From Heterostelium multicystogenum (taxonomy: Eukaryota; Evosea; Eumycetozoa; Acytosteliales; Acytosteliaceae), in the NCBI GenBank assembly GCA_003667245.1, contig RCNN01000048.1, positions 1 through 64,000 of the forward strand: a DNA stretch of 64,000 bases. Reading direction: 5' to 3'. The translations under genes were made by a program, and so were the position numbers. This document shows positions 1 through 12,026 of the stretch, in pieces. The first letter of the stretch is position 1. Each line of letters opens with the position of its first letter. Below the pieces are notes generated by a model, which searched no databases, was not told where the DNA came from, and saw nothing but the letters and a program-made list of their open reading frames with translations.

Positions 1-1646
1 TATTGTGGATCCAAGTTTTGTCCAAGTTCTGGAAGTTGGATAGCGGAGTTGTTGGGCTGCTTCTTTTTTTCCACTGTGTCAGGTACAATCTTGACGTACA
101 TAGCAAGAAGGAGGTTGCCTTCTTCGAAGCAGTAGTTTTGGTAAGAATAAAAGTGAGCAATGGTCTTGGATTGCTCTGGTGGTGCAATAGACTTTTGACG
201 AATAATCTGAACCAAAATTTTATCTCTGTTAATAACAAAGAAAGTGAGCTCGTTGGTGGTACCACCACTTGAGTCTGTCAGCTCTTACTTCGACTGCTGT
301 CTCATTTTGTCCTGGATGAAGATTTTGGTTTGAAATATTGGTGGTACAAAGAGGAGAGTTTTGGATTTGGCAAATCCTTGGTGTTGCTGAGGAAGTTGAT
401 TTTTGATGATTGTAAGGTCAAACATTGGCTCCAATTGGCTGGTGTCCAACAAGGTGAAGTTGAGTTGGACTTTAGCCTCGTCACTATCAAGACGAGTAAA
501 TTTAATACTCAGGTAGTCTCACCACTGGCACTGACATTTGTTGCGAAGTTATCGAGGGAGAATTTTAATTCTTCTGTTGGACGAGCGATTATAATCAGAT
601 TGCTTGGATCGGCTTTTCCAGAGACTTGGAACTTGAAAAACACCACATCCGTTTTGGACAATGAAGGTTGGAGAAAAGAACAAGGCAGACTGCAAGTGGG
701 TGAAGGAGATTTCAGTGGCTAACCAAAGAGGTGGTTAGAGTTTGGGCTTTTCTGGGCTTCTTGGATTCTTTTATGGCATGCTTCTGGGAATACGTTGCAT
801 TGCAGTCCTTCTTCCAGTTCTTTGGTCAGTTTTGGATGCAACTGGGATGTGTGCGCCGTTAACTGGAGTGGTTGAACATCAGGTGTGCTTGGGTAAAGTG
901 GACTGCCTGGGGCTGAGCTGCTTGTGTAATTTTGAGTTGGACTGCCTGGGGCCGAGCTGCTTGGGTAAAGTGGACTGCCTGAGGCTGGGCTGCTTGGATA
1001 AAGTGGACTGCCTGAGGCTGGGCTGCTTGGATAAAGTGGACTGCCTGAGGCTGGGCTGCTTGGATAAAGTGGACTGCCTGAGGCTGGGCTGCCTGTCTGA
1101 AGAGCTAAACTACCCTTGAGAAAGGAGCTGAACTTGCCTGTATAGTCTTGATTTGAACTGGGAGTTGAAATGCCTCCACACTCAGCTGGGTCACAGGTTT
1201 GCAGTTGATGAGGATACAAATAGTGAGAAGGATTTGGGATCCCTACCAGAGGTCACTGGAGACCATTGGATCATAATACGACTGGTATGGAGGACTGATA
1301 CATTAGTCGACTGGTTTGATAGCACCGATTCATTATAAGTAGAGTATGAAGGCACCGATCCATCATGGTGAATCGACTCTGAAGTTATGTCATCTACCTC
1401 GGGGAAGATAGACAATTGAGCGTTCATATCCTGCCCAAAAGTATTGAGTTGCCGAGAAGTTTGTCTAACAAACCTAGGTTTAGAGATCTGCTGAGAGGAC
1501 ATCTTGATGAGCATCGATGGCTCCGAATAGCATTGATGAGAGATATTTGTTGCTGCATCTACCCTATCAGTGTCCTTGACAACTACGTTAGTTGAAGTAG
1601 GAAAAATATTTTGTTGGGTGTTATAGTGAATAACTGATTGAGTCAT
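1..1646 (-). CDS. Unassigned Ser/Pro-rich repeat protein, 3' end outside the window
   Basis: I do not recognise this gene. The first reading frame starts at an ATG at 1646 and encodes about 140 Ser/Thr/Gln-rich residues. Near 1200-1215 it passes by a one-base slip into a second frame with four to six copies of an 11-residue SPASGSPLYPS-type repeat. A third part, toward base 1, is more ordered: alternating hydrophobic and polar residues (FDLTIIKNQ, LLFVPPIFQTKIFI, NELTFFVINRDKILVQI) suggest a beta-sandwich such as an adaptor-ear or Ig-like fold. That fold is inference only. At least three frame changes are needed (about 1205, 520 and 285). Because the conserved-looking residues run straight across them, I favour sequence errors over decay. 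The gene may lack its C-terminus here. Confidence 0.45.
893..1110. repeat. 33-bp tandem repeat coding for an 11-residue SPASGSPLYPS unit
   Basis: Three to four near-perfect 33-bp units (unit begins ttggataaagtggactgcct on the + strand) are followed by two degenerate copies nearer 893. The unit is a multiple of three and stays open on the minus strand, so copy-number change would not break the frame. It lies inside the unassigned gene on the minus strand. Confidence 0.8.
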
Positions 1647-3440
1647 TTTTAGTAATTGATTAATTTAGTAATTAATAATAATAATAATAATGGTGATTGA
1701 TTGAAATTAAATTTAAAAAATTAATTAAGTTTAGAAAACTAACAATTATAGTAGTAATAATAATAGTAATAATTAATTAATAGGTAATAAAAATTTTATT
1801 TTTTTGATTTAGGGAATATTAAGAAAGTAGATAATTGAGTGTTTGAAGTTATTGTATTTGGATGTTTGTAAGTGAAAAATGGTGGAGTGCACAATGTGTG
1901 ATTTATACTTCTCAATAATAAAAAAACAAATTTTGATGAGAAATTAAAATTAATTACAAAAAAAATCAAAATGAAAATTTTCATTTCAAATCATTTTAAC
2001 AGTGATCAAAATGATTATTGGGGGTCGGTGTGTGTGAAAAGCTCTTTGGAATGACCCTATGCTGATGAGCAATCACTATTTGGATTTAACATAAAACTTG
2101 CATACTCACCCTCCTCCTTCGCAGGAAACTCAAATTAATATCTAAATCCAAATGGGTTAAGCACATCAAATTTCTGGTGTAACATCAATCAATCATTAGA
2201 GAAATTTTGATGATGCACATTAAATTAGGTGAATTTACTGTGGAATTCCATTTATAAACTTGTGGGTTAATGTGGTGTTGTTAGGAAACCAAATAATTGG
2301 TAATTGCACTCAGGGTGCAAGGAAAGGTTTAATTTCATTTGTTATTAAAAATTTTTAATGAACAACACTAATAATAATTGAGAAATACAATGATCATATG
2401 GCAATAACAAACATTTAAACCCTAGAGTTACATTTATAATTAATATAGAAGGAAGTATTATATAATTAATATTATTAATAATATTATATATATGTATAAA
2501 TGTATTATTGCTATTGTATCATAACTGCTTGTGTGGTGTTACTATAATTGCTTGCTTGTTTTCATTCCATTTTAATATTTGTTACAAAATACAATATAAA
2601 CGATCATCAAACTTGATATATATAAATGTGTGTGTGTATTTGATTGATTGAGGTGTGTATTTGATTGATTATTACAGTTCTTTTACTGTTGTTGTTTGTT
2701 TTTATCGTTGTGGATAGCAATATTGCGAGTTTGATAAATGATGTAGATAAATGAGGTGGATGTAATCATATATAAATGGAATCATTATGAGGTAAATGTG
2801 ATGTGAATGTGAATGTGAATATGAAGTGATATTGATATTTCTTTTGGAAGTGATATTTACATATTTTGTTGAAGTTGAAAGAGGTGTGGGTAGAAGTAGT
2901 GGAATGACTTGAGTAACAACACAATAGAATAAATCGATTTGTAGAGTATATCATTGATTTCACCAAGAATGTGTGTCGGTTGTATTACTTTTGATCAAAA
3001 GATTTGATCAAAAACAACATTTAAACACTAACACTGCATCACTTCATTTTGATTGTTGATTTTCTTCTTCTGTATAATCATAAGTGTTCGGTGAACTTCT
3101 CATCTACTACTACCATATATATTATCTATCCTTCAATATTATCTGAATGAACATTATGATTTCCGATTTCCTGATCTGATTGATTGATCTCTGTGTGAAT
3201 GACCCAACTCATCTACTACTACTTTAATAATGTTCATTTTAGCCAAGTGAGATTTTAAGTTTCAAAAGTAACTTTGAATGTCAAGATTTGGGACCTTGCT
3301 GATGAGTCCTTTGACTTCAAAAAAACAATTTTCAAGTAAAAAATTACAAGTCCTTCATGGCATTATATTTGTAGTTGTGATTTAAATAAATATATTTAGT
3401 AAAAGAAGTGAAAAGCTAAAGAGGAAAGAAGAAACAAATA
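1647..3440. other. Intergenic, AT-rich; no gene recognised
   Basis: About 1.8 kb between divergent genes. It holds simple repeats (ATA runs near 1675-1690, GTGAAT copies near 2799-2820, a duplicated TTGATTGATT segment near 2638-2670) and one strong inverted repeat, listed separately. Short open stretches, for example 2766-2966 on the minus strand, have composition typical of noncoding AT-rich DNA. Confidence 0.6.
2078..2153. repeat. Perfect 11-bp inverted repeat with 54-nt loop
   Basis: Arms atttggattta (2078-2088) and taaatccaaat (2143-2153) are exact reverse complements. On the minus strand the right arm ends in ..ttag, and the loop contains a consensus-like donor (GTGAGTATG, about 2109). 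The segment may therefore be a short 5' untranslated exon of the gene starting at 1646, or an RNA hairpin. No known RNA family is recognised. Confidence 0.4.
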
Positions 3441-3563
3441 TAATGCAATCCGAAAAGATACAAATCGATTACAGTAAATATTACTGGCAATTTTTAATAA
3501 TGTTAGAGCAGATAGTATTTGTAACTTTGACTTTAATGCACATTTGGAAAGTTTGTGGTATAG

Positions 3564-4640
3564 GTGGGAGAAAAAAAATATTGTTGTTTTGAAATCAAGT
3601 TTGAAATCATCATCGATAGCTCTGCTGATAGGGAGCACTTGTTTGTTGGACAAAACTCATTCATAGATACATGCTTCCTTGCTTATAATGAGCACCATGG
3701 ACTTATTATACGCCCAGAGATTATATATATGGATTGCCATCATGACTCAGTTTTCATTCTATATCAACGCCAATGCTGAGGAGCTCCGTTATAAAAATAG
3801 TCGACTTTAAAGGAAAGAAAGGACCTGGATGTTAGCTATTACAGGGTCTTTGTTCAATGCGCCCTACGAGGAGATGACACTTATGATGGCTCAAATGATT
3901 TCTGAGAATATCAACGATCCAAGCATCAGAGATTGGTCTATGCCTTCATTTACCACGACCACACCCACTGATCGTGTTGTTGGTGCAATCTGTTTTGATG
4001 GCTACCATGAAAAAAGTACTTCAATTACTCGGTCTCCTTACTCTGCGGATTGCCCTCGGTCACATTGCTTGGATCGATTGATGATTGGAAGCAACTCAAA
4101 GAGAAAGTCAAGAGACTCATCGAATTTGACCTTAAAGAGAAGTACATGAGCAAGTGGACAGCATTATTGAATCCTGTGCTCGACGAATTCATTTCGACTG
4201 TCAGTGGAAATGCCAATGTCAAATGGTGGAACCAAATAGCCAACCACATTGGAGGTGGATCCGGCCCGAGATATCTTTCCGGTTGGATCACTGTATTCAA
4301 TGTATTTTCAGCGGAGGGCAAGTGGTACGGAGAAGACTTCCGTCAGAAAAACAAAAGTTCCTACGATTTACTTGGCCTCGGTTTATTTGACTATCGCTCC
4401 AACTGGCCACTGATCAACACCAATAACATTGCACCTGGATTCACTCAAGTCGATATCCTAGTAAAAGACGGTAATGAGTACAAAGCCAAGCTCTATGGAG
4501 GTCACCACACAGTAAAGGTACGCAATCAAAACACCCTTGAGCCAGAACTAAGTTGGTCACTCGTCATAGATAATACACCGCCATCCAAAGAGTCTTCCTC
4601 CTCCGATGCCATCCAAAAGGAACCTGAGCAACAACTCTAA
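3564..4640 (+). CDS. DUF4419-family protein
   Basis: Segments characteristic of the DUF4419 family appear in order: FIDTCFLAYNEHHGLIIRPE (about 3650-3715), then MTQFSFYINANAEELR, then MPSFTTTTPTDRVV (about 3940-3985), then PSVTLLGSIDDWKQL, then GGGSGPRYLSGWITVFNVF (about 4252-4310). The function of the family is unknown. The last 590 bases are one clean frame ending in a Ser/Glu/Gln-rich tail. Upstream, four frame changes (about 3731, 3797, 3825, 4010) separate segments that are all conserved, and the last falls in an A6 run. I read these as base-call errors. The start is uncertain: ATG 3564 is the first in the conserved frame, but the family usually has more N-terminal sequence, and an upstream exon or another break near 3440-3560 is possible. 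Confidence 0.8.
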
Positions 4641-4933
4641 CACTAAATTAACACCCACACTCAATATTTGATGACTTGCATCATTATTTTCCAATTTCCA
4701 ATACAAATCTAACAAAATCCACACACTAATGGAATTCACTCTCGTTCGTTTTTTAAAAACATTTCCATTTTTTTTTATTTTATTAAATTTATGAACTAAA
4801 AAAACGACGATTACTTTTTTTACAATTTATATCTTTTTTTTTCTTAATATATATATCTGTTTTTAATATTGTTATTTGTTAGTTTATTTGTTTGTATATA
4901 TTATAGATTGATAGAGTAAGAAGAGAGTAGGAT

Positions 4934-7801
4934 ATGAGTAATAAAAGTCATTGAGTAAAGTCAGTACTCCTGCTACTAAAGTACAGCCAGTATCCTCAAT
5001 GAAATTGGTTGCGACAACACCTGCTGCTGCTGTTACTGCTCCAGTAAAGAGTGCTGGTGTCCAGCATAAGTTGATTGGTACAAAAGTTGATATAGAAATA
5101 AATAGAAACATTCAAAAAGAAAACAACGGTGAATGGCTGGAGTTTAGCTATGTCGACACCAGCGCAAAGGAACATATAAAAGTTGTTTTGGTAAAATTCA
5201 TATCACAGAGGCTGAGGAGATCGATAATCCATTGCATCATATACTCGAAGAGTTGAGCGAAAAAAGAGAGCAGCACCATCGCTGCAACAGTCACAAATGT
5301 AGATTACGACAGACGATTGATTCAGGTCAATGCTTTCAATCGCCAAATCGCCCAATCCATTCAATTGCCAACCAAGCAACAGCCATCGACTTTGCAAGTT
5401 CCTGTTTGGAGCATTGGTAGAGCTTCTTCATCCAATGACTTGGTCGTCATTTGTCAATCGTTCGACCATCGGTTTAATCGATATCTTGTCAAACTTCACT
5501 TCGGCAGAGCAGTACTATCAATGCATCAAGACACCATATAAGCAGCTCTACTGCTATCCACTAAGCAGAGTGGACGACAACACTATTCGCTTGAAGTTGA
5601 CAACTGCAAGCACTTCTTTCAAGCCAGAGGAGAACCATATCACCATTGCTCAGGTCAAACAGATTGGAGCAATGTCAATGAAGTTGGTGCTCCCTGGAAA
5701 CATGCCAGCTGAGATGAAGGCAGTTGATGCCAACAAGGTGGTCAGCACCCGTCCTTTCAGCGTATTTAGAGAAGGTTGCTTTATCGATGTCAAGATCCTC
5801 TCCAAGTCAGTCAGCGGAATCTTTGTTGGATCATGCGATTTGGGCGCCGATTACTTCAAACGCATTCATGAATGTAAAGCGCAATGTTAGAAGAAAGCGT
5901 GTTGAAATGAGCAAGGTTTACAAACTTCCTGACAGGTTACGCTTACATCACCGATATCTATAAAGATATGGTCAAGGTTATGATTGCCACCCATATGAAT
6001 GGTATCATTATGATGGACAAGATTCCAGAGTTGTACAGACCCTATCTAGCAGTCGGAGGACACATCCCCATCCAAGGAAAATGCGAAGACAAGTCAGCCA
6101 GCGAAGTCAATGTGTCACTGGAGCTATTCAATCACAAGGTCGCTTTGGAGGAGGTAGTCGTGTTGACAGTCATTGGATTTTCAAAGAAGTCAGTCACAGT
6201 GTCGATCTATGGTGACAAGCACAGAGGTTTGGTCTATCCAAACAAGTTGACCGACGACCAACCCGAGTTGACAATGGAGCAAATTCAGCAGAAAATACAA
6301 GACAGAGACATGCTTATTGGTCGTTGCATTAAGCTCAACACAGAGAAGAATCCATTCTTAATTTTCACAACTCGTGAATCCGATCTTGCAGATGTCGATA
6401 TGGAGAAGGTGGCTCGTCCACGATGGGTAGCAGAGGAGCAAGAAGACGATAGATTACACCCAGAACTAGAAACGCTATATTGCTCAATTCAAGTCGATGC
6501 AGTTAAAAAGAGATTACAGTCAAGCGAAGCAGAGTCGGAAAACACAGCTGCTCAACCACAACAAACACAATGGGAAACAACAGATTTCGAAGCACTGTCA
6601 AGCAGTAAGAAGAGAAAGCAAGCAGAAGAACCAACCAAAAAAGTAAAAGAGGTCGAAGCTGAAGAAGATATAAATTTGAAGAAGACGATATTGTAGATGA
6701 AAAGAAGCACAAGCAAGAGAAGAAGAGATCAAAAACATCAAGCCGAACAAGAGATTAAAGAAGTAAGTAAAGTTGATTGTCTGAATCTTAGAGAATAGAA
6801 TATTGACCACTTTCTTGAACAATCTAGAAAGAAGATTTATTATCCGATCATAATATACAGCCAGAGAGTTCACAAGATTTCGAAAGAGTATTGCTTGGTT
6901 CACCTAATTCATCTTTTATTTGGGTCAAATATATGTCGTTCTATGTAAGTACATACATCAAGTTAAGGATAGATTACTTAAGCATGTATCTAACAACGAG
7001 GACATTGATTGTATTGCAATATTTTGTACATTAGTTGGGATTGAATGAGATTAATAAAGCAAGAGAAATAGGTGAAAGAGCTTTTGAAGAAGATTATTCC
7101 AACTGAAGTGTTGGAGTTGAGAAACGTTTGGATTGCATTGCTCAATCTTGAGAATATGTATGGCACCAAAGACTCTTTGCTAAAGCTATTCCAAAAGGCC
7201 ATTCAATATCAAGATCCAAAGACCATGTACTTCTCGATAGTCAACATCTTGGAGGCCACTTCCAAGTTCGATGCCGAGGAAGAGTACTTTAAATTGTTCT
7301 TCAAGAAGTTCCGTCATTCCGCAAAGGTATGGTGTCGCTACGGTGAATTCCTGATGCGCGCCAACAAGATCGATTTGTTCCACCAAATTCTCAAGAGATC
7401 GACCGACGCTCTGCCAAAGCGCAAGCAGGTTGAGGTCATCTCCAAGTTCGGTCAGCTAGAGTTCAAGCTTGGCGATGCCGAGCGTGGCCGTACCATTTTC
7501 GAAGGCTTGGTATCGAGCTACCCCAATCGTACCGATCTCTGGAACATTTATATAGATATGGAGCTCAAGCTTCTCAACAACAACCGCGATGAGAACAAAC
7601 CCCGCCAACAATACCCCATACATCAAGAAAGTCCGTCAACTCTTTGAAAGATCGATTACACTCAAAACCTCAGACCGTAACATCAAGCAATTCTTTAAGC
7701 GTTATCTGCAGTTCGAGAAGGACAACGGTGACCAACAGACAATTGAACATGTTAAGAAGTCAGCACTTGCTTATGTTGAGGGTACCAACGGCGACAACTA
7801 A
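4934..7801 (+). CDS. rrp5: rRNA biogenesis protein RRP5/PDCD11-like, apparently short
   Basis: RRP5 is a nucleolar U3/SSU-processome factor with about twelve S1 RNA-binding repeats followed by HAT/TPR-like repeats. It acts in both 18S and 5.8S/25S rRNA maturation. The C-terminal half here is unmistakable: SQDFERVLLGSPNSSFIWVK, an intron, then NVWIALLNLENMYGT, KFGQLEFKLGDAERGR and YPNRTDLWNIYIDMELK. S1-like strands lie at about 5600-6380, and a Lys/Glu-rich linker at 6600-6760. Introns: 6763-6827 and 6945-7034. The start is ATG 4934, with a slip to the main frame near 4945. Further slips lie near 5255, 5290, 5400, 5880, 7085 and 7590. The product would be about 900 residues against about 1,800 in the family, and the preceding gene leaves no room for the missing S1 array. 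Confidence 0.85.
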
Positions 7802-7977
7802 ACAGCAGTTTTACAGTTCTACAATAACAACAATAACAATCAAAAGCAACCAATCAACAGTAGCCCTCCCCACAAGACATTTAGAGATAGAAGAAAGAAC
7901 AATGATTTAAAGTGAATTCGATGGTCGATTATAGGGTAAAAGCCTGGTTGGCTCTGATTAGTTGGGTTGGTATGGTA

Positions 7978-8203
7978 TTAGTCTTGACTCTGACAGGAGG
8001 TGCAATTATCAACAATTGAATTGTTTGAATAATTTAATATATCCCAATAAAATCCAAACAAAAACATCATAATCGCAATCACTAATATAACTTTGGCAAT
8101 ATTTATCTGAGAATATCCTTTGTTTTTTTTAGTTTTTAAAACTGAAACTGCCTTTTTCACAAATTGTTGTTTTTTTTATTACTGTGTCGCGAGTCAACTT
8201 CAT
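7978..8203 (-). CDS. Small single-pass membrane protein (candidate)
   Basis: From ATG 8203 the frame reads MKLTRDTVIKK, slips within an A8 run near 8168-8175, and continues with a basic segment (KKAVSVLKTKKNKGYS), one hydrophobic helix (INIAKVILVIAIMMFLFGFYW) and a short polar tail. The layout (basic, Ser/Lys-rich N-terminus plus a C-terminal membrane helix) recalls small ER proteins of the RAMP4/SERP type, but the match is too weak to name it. It is convergent with the RRP5 gene and divergent from the HECT ligase gene. Confidence 0.3.
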
Positions 8204-8895
8204 TGATACATTAAACTAGATCTCACTTTCTTTTTTAATTTATAAATTAAAATAAACAAATTTAATTTGTTTTTAATTATTATTATTAGTATTTTAGTTT
8301 AGTTTTTAGATTACTATTTTCCTTTTAATTATATATAAATACAATTATAAATATATTAATATATATATATTATAATATAATACAATAGAATAATAATATT
8401 ATTTTATTATTAAGATATTCATTATATGTTATTTATTAGTTAGTTGGTTTAGATTTATCAGTTTGTTTGTTCCATTGATGTTTGTCTGACTTTAACAAAA
8501 GAAAAGATAAAGATAAATATAAAGAGAGAGAGAGAGAGAGAGATAGGACAAACCACTTATCTCTTAATAGACATAGGAAGAACTTAGAAACAAACTAAAC
8601 CACTACAATTATAAAATAAATCAATTTGTTTGTTTTTTTATTTTGGTGTGTTTTTGTTAAGGAATAAAAATATAATCAAATACAATTGTACTAGTATCGA
8701 GTTATCTTTGTAGTTTTAGGTTTAAGAAGAGAAGTATAGCAATAGTCAGAATTAGTTCTAATATAGATAGATAGAGTTTAGTGTACAGAGGTAAACATAG
8801 GTGTAGTGAAGTGAAGTGAAGAGTGAAGTGAAGGCCAGTTAGATAGTTGTCAAAGAATCAAGTCACAACATTACAACACCAATCACCAAAGAGCC
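8204..8895. other. Intergenic region upstream of the HECT ligase
   Basis: AT-rich divergent promoter region. It contains a 20-bp AG run at 8523-8542 and GTGAA repeats at 8805-8830. No gene is seen. Confidence 0.55.
8523..8542. repeat. (AG)n microsatellite
   Basis: Ten AG dinucleotides in the intergenic region. Confidence 0.9.
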
Positions 8896-11800
8896 ATGTC
8901 TCAAGATACAATTAGATCATATATTGAGCAGTATTTCAATCAGCTCACAAGAGGTTGTAGTGAGAATATAAAAGTTCATACTCTATATTGTTGTCACAAT
9001 CCATGTATGTAGTCACAATGTGTTTGTTTATCATATTATATAGAATGAGTTACTAACTGATTGGGTGGATGGTCTTGCTGTGGAATCATTTTGAAATCAC
9101 CGATGATTGATTGAAGTGTGCACAAAAGATGTTGGATCCAAATCTGGCAGCTGTTAAGGCAATTGAATATGCAAAGCTTTACCAAGAGAAATTCCTTTGT
9201 GCCACTCTTAAGAATGAAGGCGATTTAGTGTTCAATAAGGATATGGAGTCAATGTTGGATTACTTCAAGCGATGCAATCAAAATAAGGCATATCCGGCTA
9301 TCATCAAGATAATTAAGGATTATTTCTCAGTACCTTCACGTGTTGATGAAATTATGATGTCTGTGAGTATTGATATAATTCCACCCACTTTCCATATGAC
9401 GAGCAAAAAACTAACCCTGCTTGTTGATACTCAAATGAATAGAAACTTAGCTTGGAGTCACTCTCACTTAATGAAAGCGGAGGCAAGATTAATAACAGCA
9501 GCAATGCCAAAACAACAACGACAACCACAACGACTACAACTTCATCTAACAACAATAGTAATAATAACAATAACAATAACAATAACAAAACTAATAGCAT
9601 AAAAAAGATCAATGATAATACAACAATTATGGAAAAGGATAACTACAACCATTTTAGAGGAATGAATCTTTTAGAAGCAAGAGAAACCTTCAAATACTTA
9701 TTATCATTGGATAGAGACGATATTACAAATGTACTTGTTGAAACAGCAACAGGTTTGAGCAATGCACTAAAATTCAATCCAGCAACATTGAACACTGCAA
9801 ACGCTTTAAAACCTATTGTTTTTCCTACTACAGGTAAGGAGAATGATGATTGCCTTATATATTGCTGTCACTAACGGTAGTCATTCTAATCTATTGTAGA
9901 ACCCAATTATCTATGATTTGGACCATACAAAAATATTTGAGAATGTATGCTATGCTTTGTTCAATTTAGACGTTCCCATGTTAAATGTATTGGAGGATTG
10001 GCTCATTAAGTATGTCAGAAGCTCCCAGCTCAAATCTATCAACATTATGACTAACCTCTCATTTAGTTTTTCAAAGGACAATTTCATCCAGACATTAACC
10101 AATTTTGAGCAGTTTATCTCTGTTAGATTGATGACAGTTGAGGATGTTAATATTTCATATGACAAACCAATTATTGGAGCATGTGCATTTCTTGAGCTAT
10201 TAAGTAACTATTAAGATTCCTGTCTAAAACAAATGGTTTCATTCATCAATATATCCAGCTACTAACAGTATATATCAAACAACTTCTTGCTAGATAATAT
10301 AAATTTTACAAAGAAATTCATCAGTTACAAAGAGTTTTATAATGATCTTATCAACAATAATTTGGATATAATTACAGACTTTTCAAACTTTACAAAGAAA
10401 TCTGGATTTACATTTACGACATATCCATTCATTCTGAATATTGATATCAAGAGCACCTATTTACAAATTGAATATACTTTACAGCAAAAAGAAACAGAAA
10501 GTAAGTCAGCAATAGTAAATTATCCAAGTTATCTATAGGAACTAATCAAATTCATCTACAGTCAGAGTATTTGGTATTTCAAGTTAGAAGAGATAATATT
10601 ATAGATGATGCTTTAAATAATGTAAATAATCATTTATATATTATAAAGATTGGATATGGAATTTGAGGTTAATAATAACTTATTATTATTTCAATTTAGA
10701 TTCAAAATCATAAGAATCCAGAAGAAATGAAAAAGGAATTAAAAATTCAGTTTAGAGGTGAAGAGGGTATCGATCAAGGTGGTGTGCAAAAAGAGTTCTT
10801 CCAAATTGTGGTCAGAAAGATATTCGATACAGAGTTTGGAATGTTTAAATATAACGAAAGTCTAAGAACCTGGTGGTTCAACCCAAATTCATTGGACAAA
10901 CTAGAGTTTGAACTGATTGGAATTGTATGTTGAAGATTTAATATAATACGAGTTGCTTCAATCAAATGTAACTAACTAGATGACGATTAGATTTTGGGAT
11001 TGGCACTATATAATAATATTATTCTGGATGTACATTTTCCCCTGGTGGTTTATAAGAAGCTTCTCGGTTTTCAAGTTGATATAGACGATATTGAGTCGGT
11101 GGACCAGAGTTATATAATAGTTTGATACAGTTGAGAGACACTGAGGATGATGTTTCTATGTGGATGACCACATTCTCTGTTTCAACCGACCATTTCGGTG
11201 AGACAAGAATCATCGAGCTTAAGCCTGGAGGAGATGACATCATTGTAGATAACAATAATAGAGATGGTAATTATTCAAATTCAGCAATACATACATATTT
11301 ATACTCGTTTGTTGTCTTGCATTTATACTAAAACTCTATTTCTTTCTTTTATCAATATAGAATATTTGCAACTATATACACATTATTTATTAGAATCATC
11401 TATTTGCAAACAATGGGCAGAGTTTTATAAAGGTTTCAAATTAGTTTGTGATTCACCTTTACTAAAGGTAGTGTAAATCATTTAGCGAATTGCCCACATG
11501 GGACTGTCCAACCTAATATATCTAACCCCCAAATTAATTTTATTCATAATTTTATCACGACCTTAGTTACTGAGACCAGAGGAATTGGAGGACCTTATTT
11601 GTGGTGTAGAAGATCTGGATTTCACAGAGCTTGAAAAAGTCACCAACTATGAAGGTGGCTACACCAAAGATGATCAAACTATTATGTATGTATCTTAATA
11701 TGAAAATACGGTTAAGGTTAATTGTTTACTAATATTAAACTGTTTGTTTACTCGATTCGAATAGATATTTTTGGGAGGCAATTCACAGTCTGTCAAATGA

Positions 11801-12026
11801 TATGAAAAAGAAATTCCTATCATTCACCACTGGGTCAGACAGAGTGCCATATGGTGGATTGGCAAAGATTCATTTCTCCATCCATAAGCAAATCGACAGT
11901 GATAGATTGCCTTCAGCACATACTTGTTTCAATGCTCTCATTCTCCCATGCTATCCAACCAAAGAGAAACTTGAAGACCGTCTGATGAAAGCTTTGAATT
12001 TTGCAGAAGGTTTCGGACTCAAATAA
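8896..12026 (+). CDS. ube3a: UBE3A/E6AP-type HECT E3 ubiquitin ligase
   Basis: The ligase accepts ubiquitin from an E2 on a catalytic cysteine and passes it to substrates. The N-terminus ([19 protein letters not shown], then [22 protein letters not shown]) matches the AZUL zinc finger that marks UBE3A. A Thr/Asn-rich linker follows (about 9500-9600). The HECT domain starts near 10400 (TTYPFILNI), with [35 protein letters not shown] and [20 protein letters not shown]. It ends with [20 protein letters not shown], where Cys is the thioester residue, and AEGFGLK. About eight introns interrupt it; clear ones include 9834-9899 and 10501-10565. The first intron acceptor (near 9080) is not a clean AG, so a base error there is likely, and a frame slip lies near 9440. 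Length and order agree with the family. Confidence 0.93.
9509..9600 (+). repeat. ACA/AAC triplet run coding Thr and Asn tracts
   Basis: Imperfect ACA then AAC/AAT triplets within the HECT ligase gene encode about ten Thr and about fifteen Asn. This is a typical dictyostelid homopolymeric amino-acid tract in a linker between AZUL and HECT domains. Confidence 0.8.

Noticed and set aside
2766..2966. 66-codon minus-strand open frame in the first long intergenic region
   Set aside because: Composition reflects GTGAAT-type simple repeats; no start context, splice support or family resemblance.
3270..3345. CTGATGAG-containing segment resembling a hammerhead ribozyme core (also near 2060)
   Set aside because: The matching GAAA strand and closing stems are absent at both places.
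9352..9612. Leu-rich frame antisense to the HECT ligase gene
   Set aside because: Poly-Leu and poly-Val come from reading the Thr/Asn triplet repeat backwards; the sense strand is the real gene.
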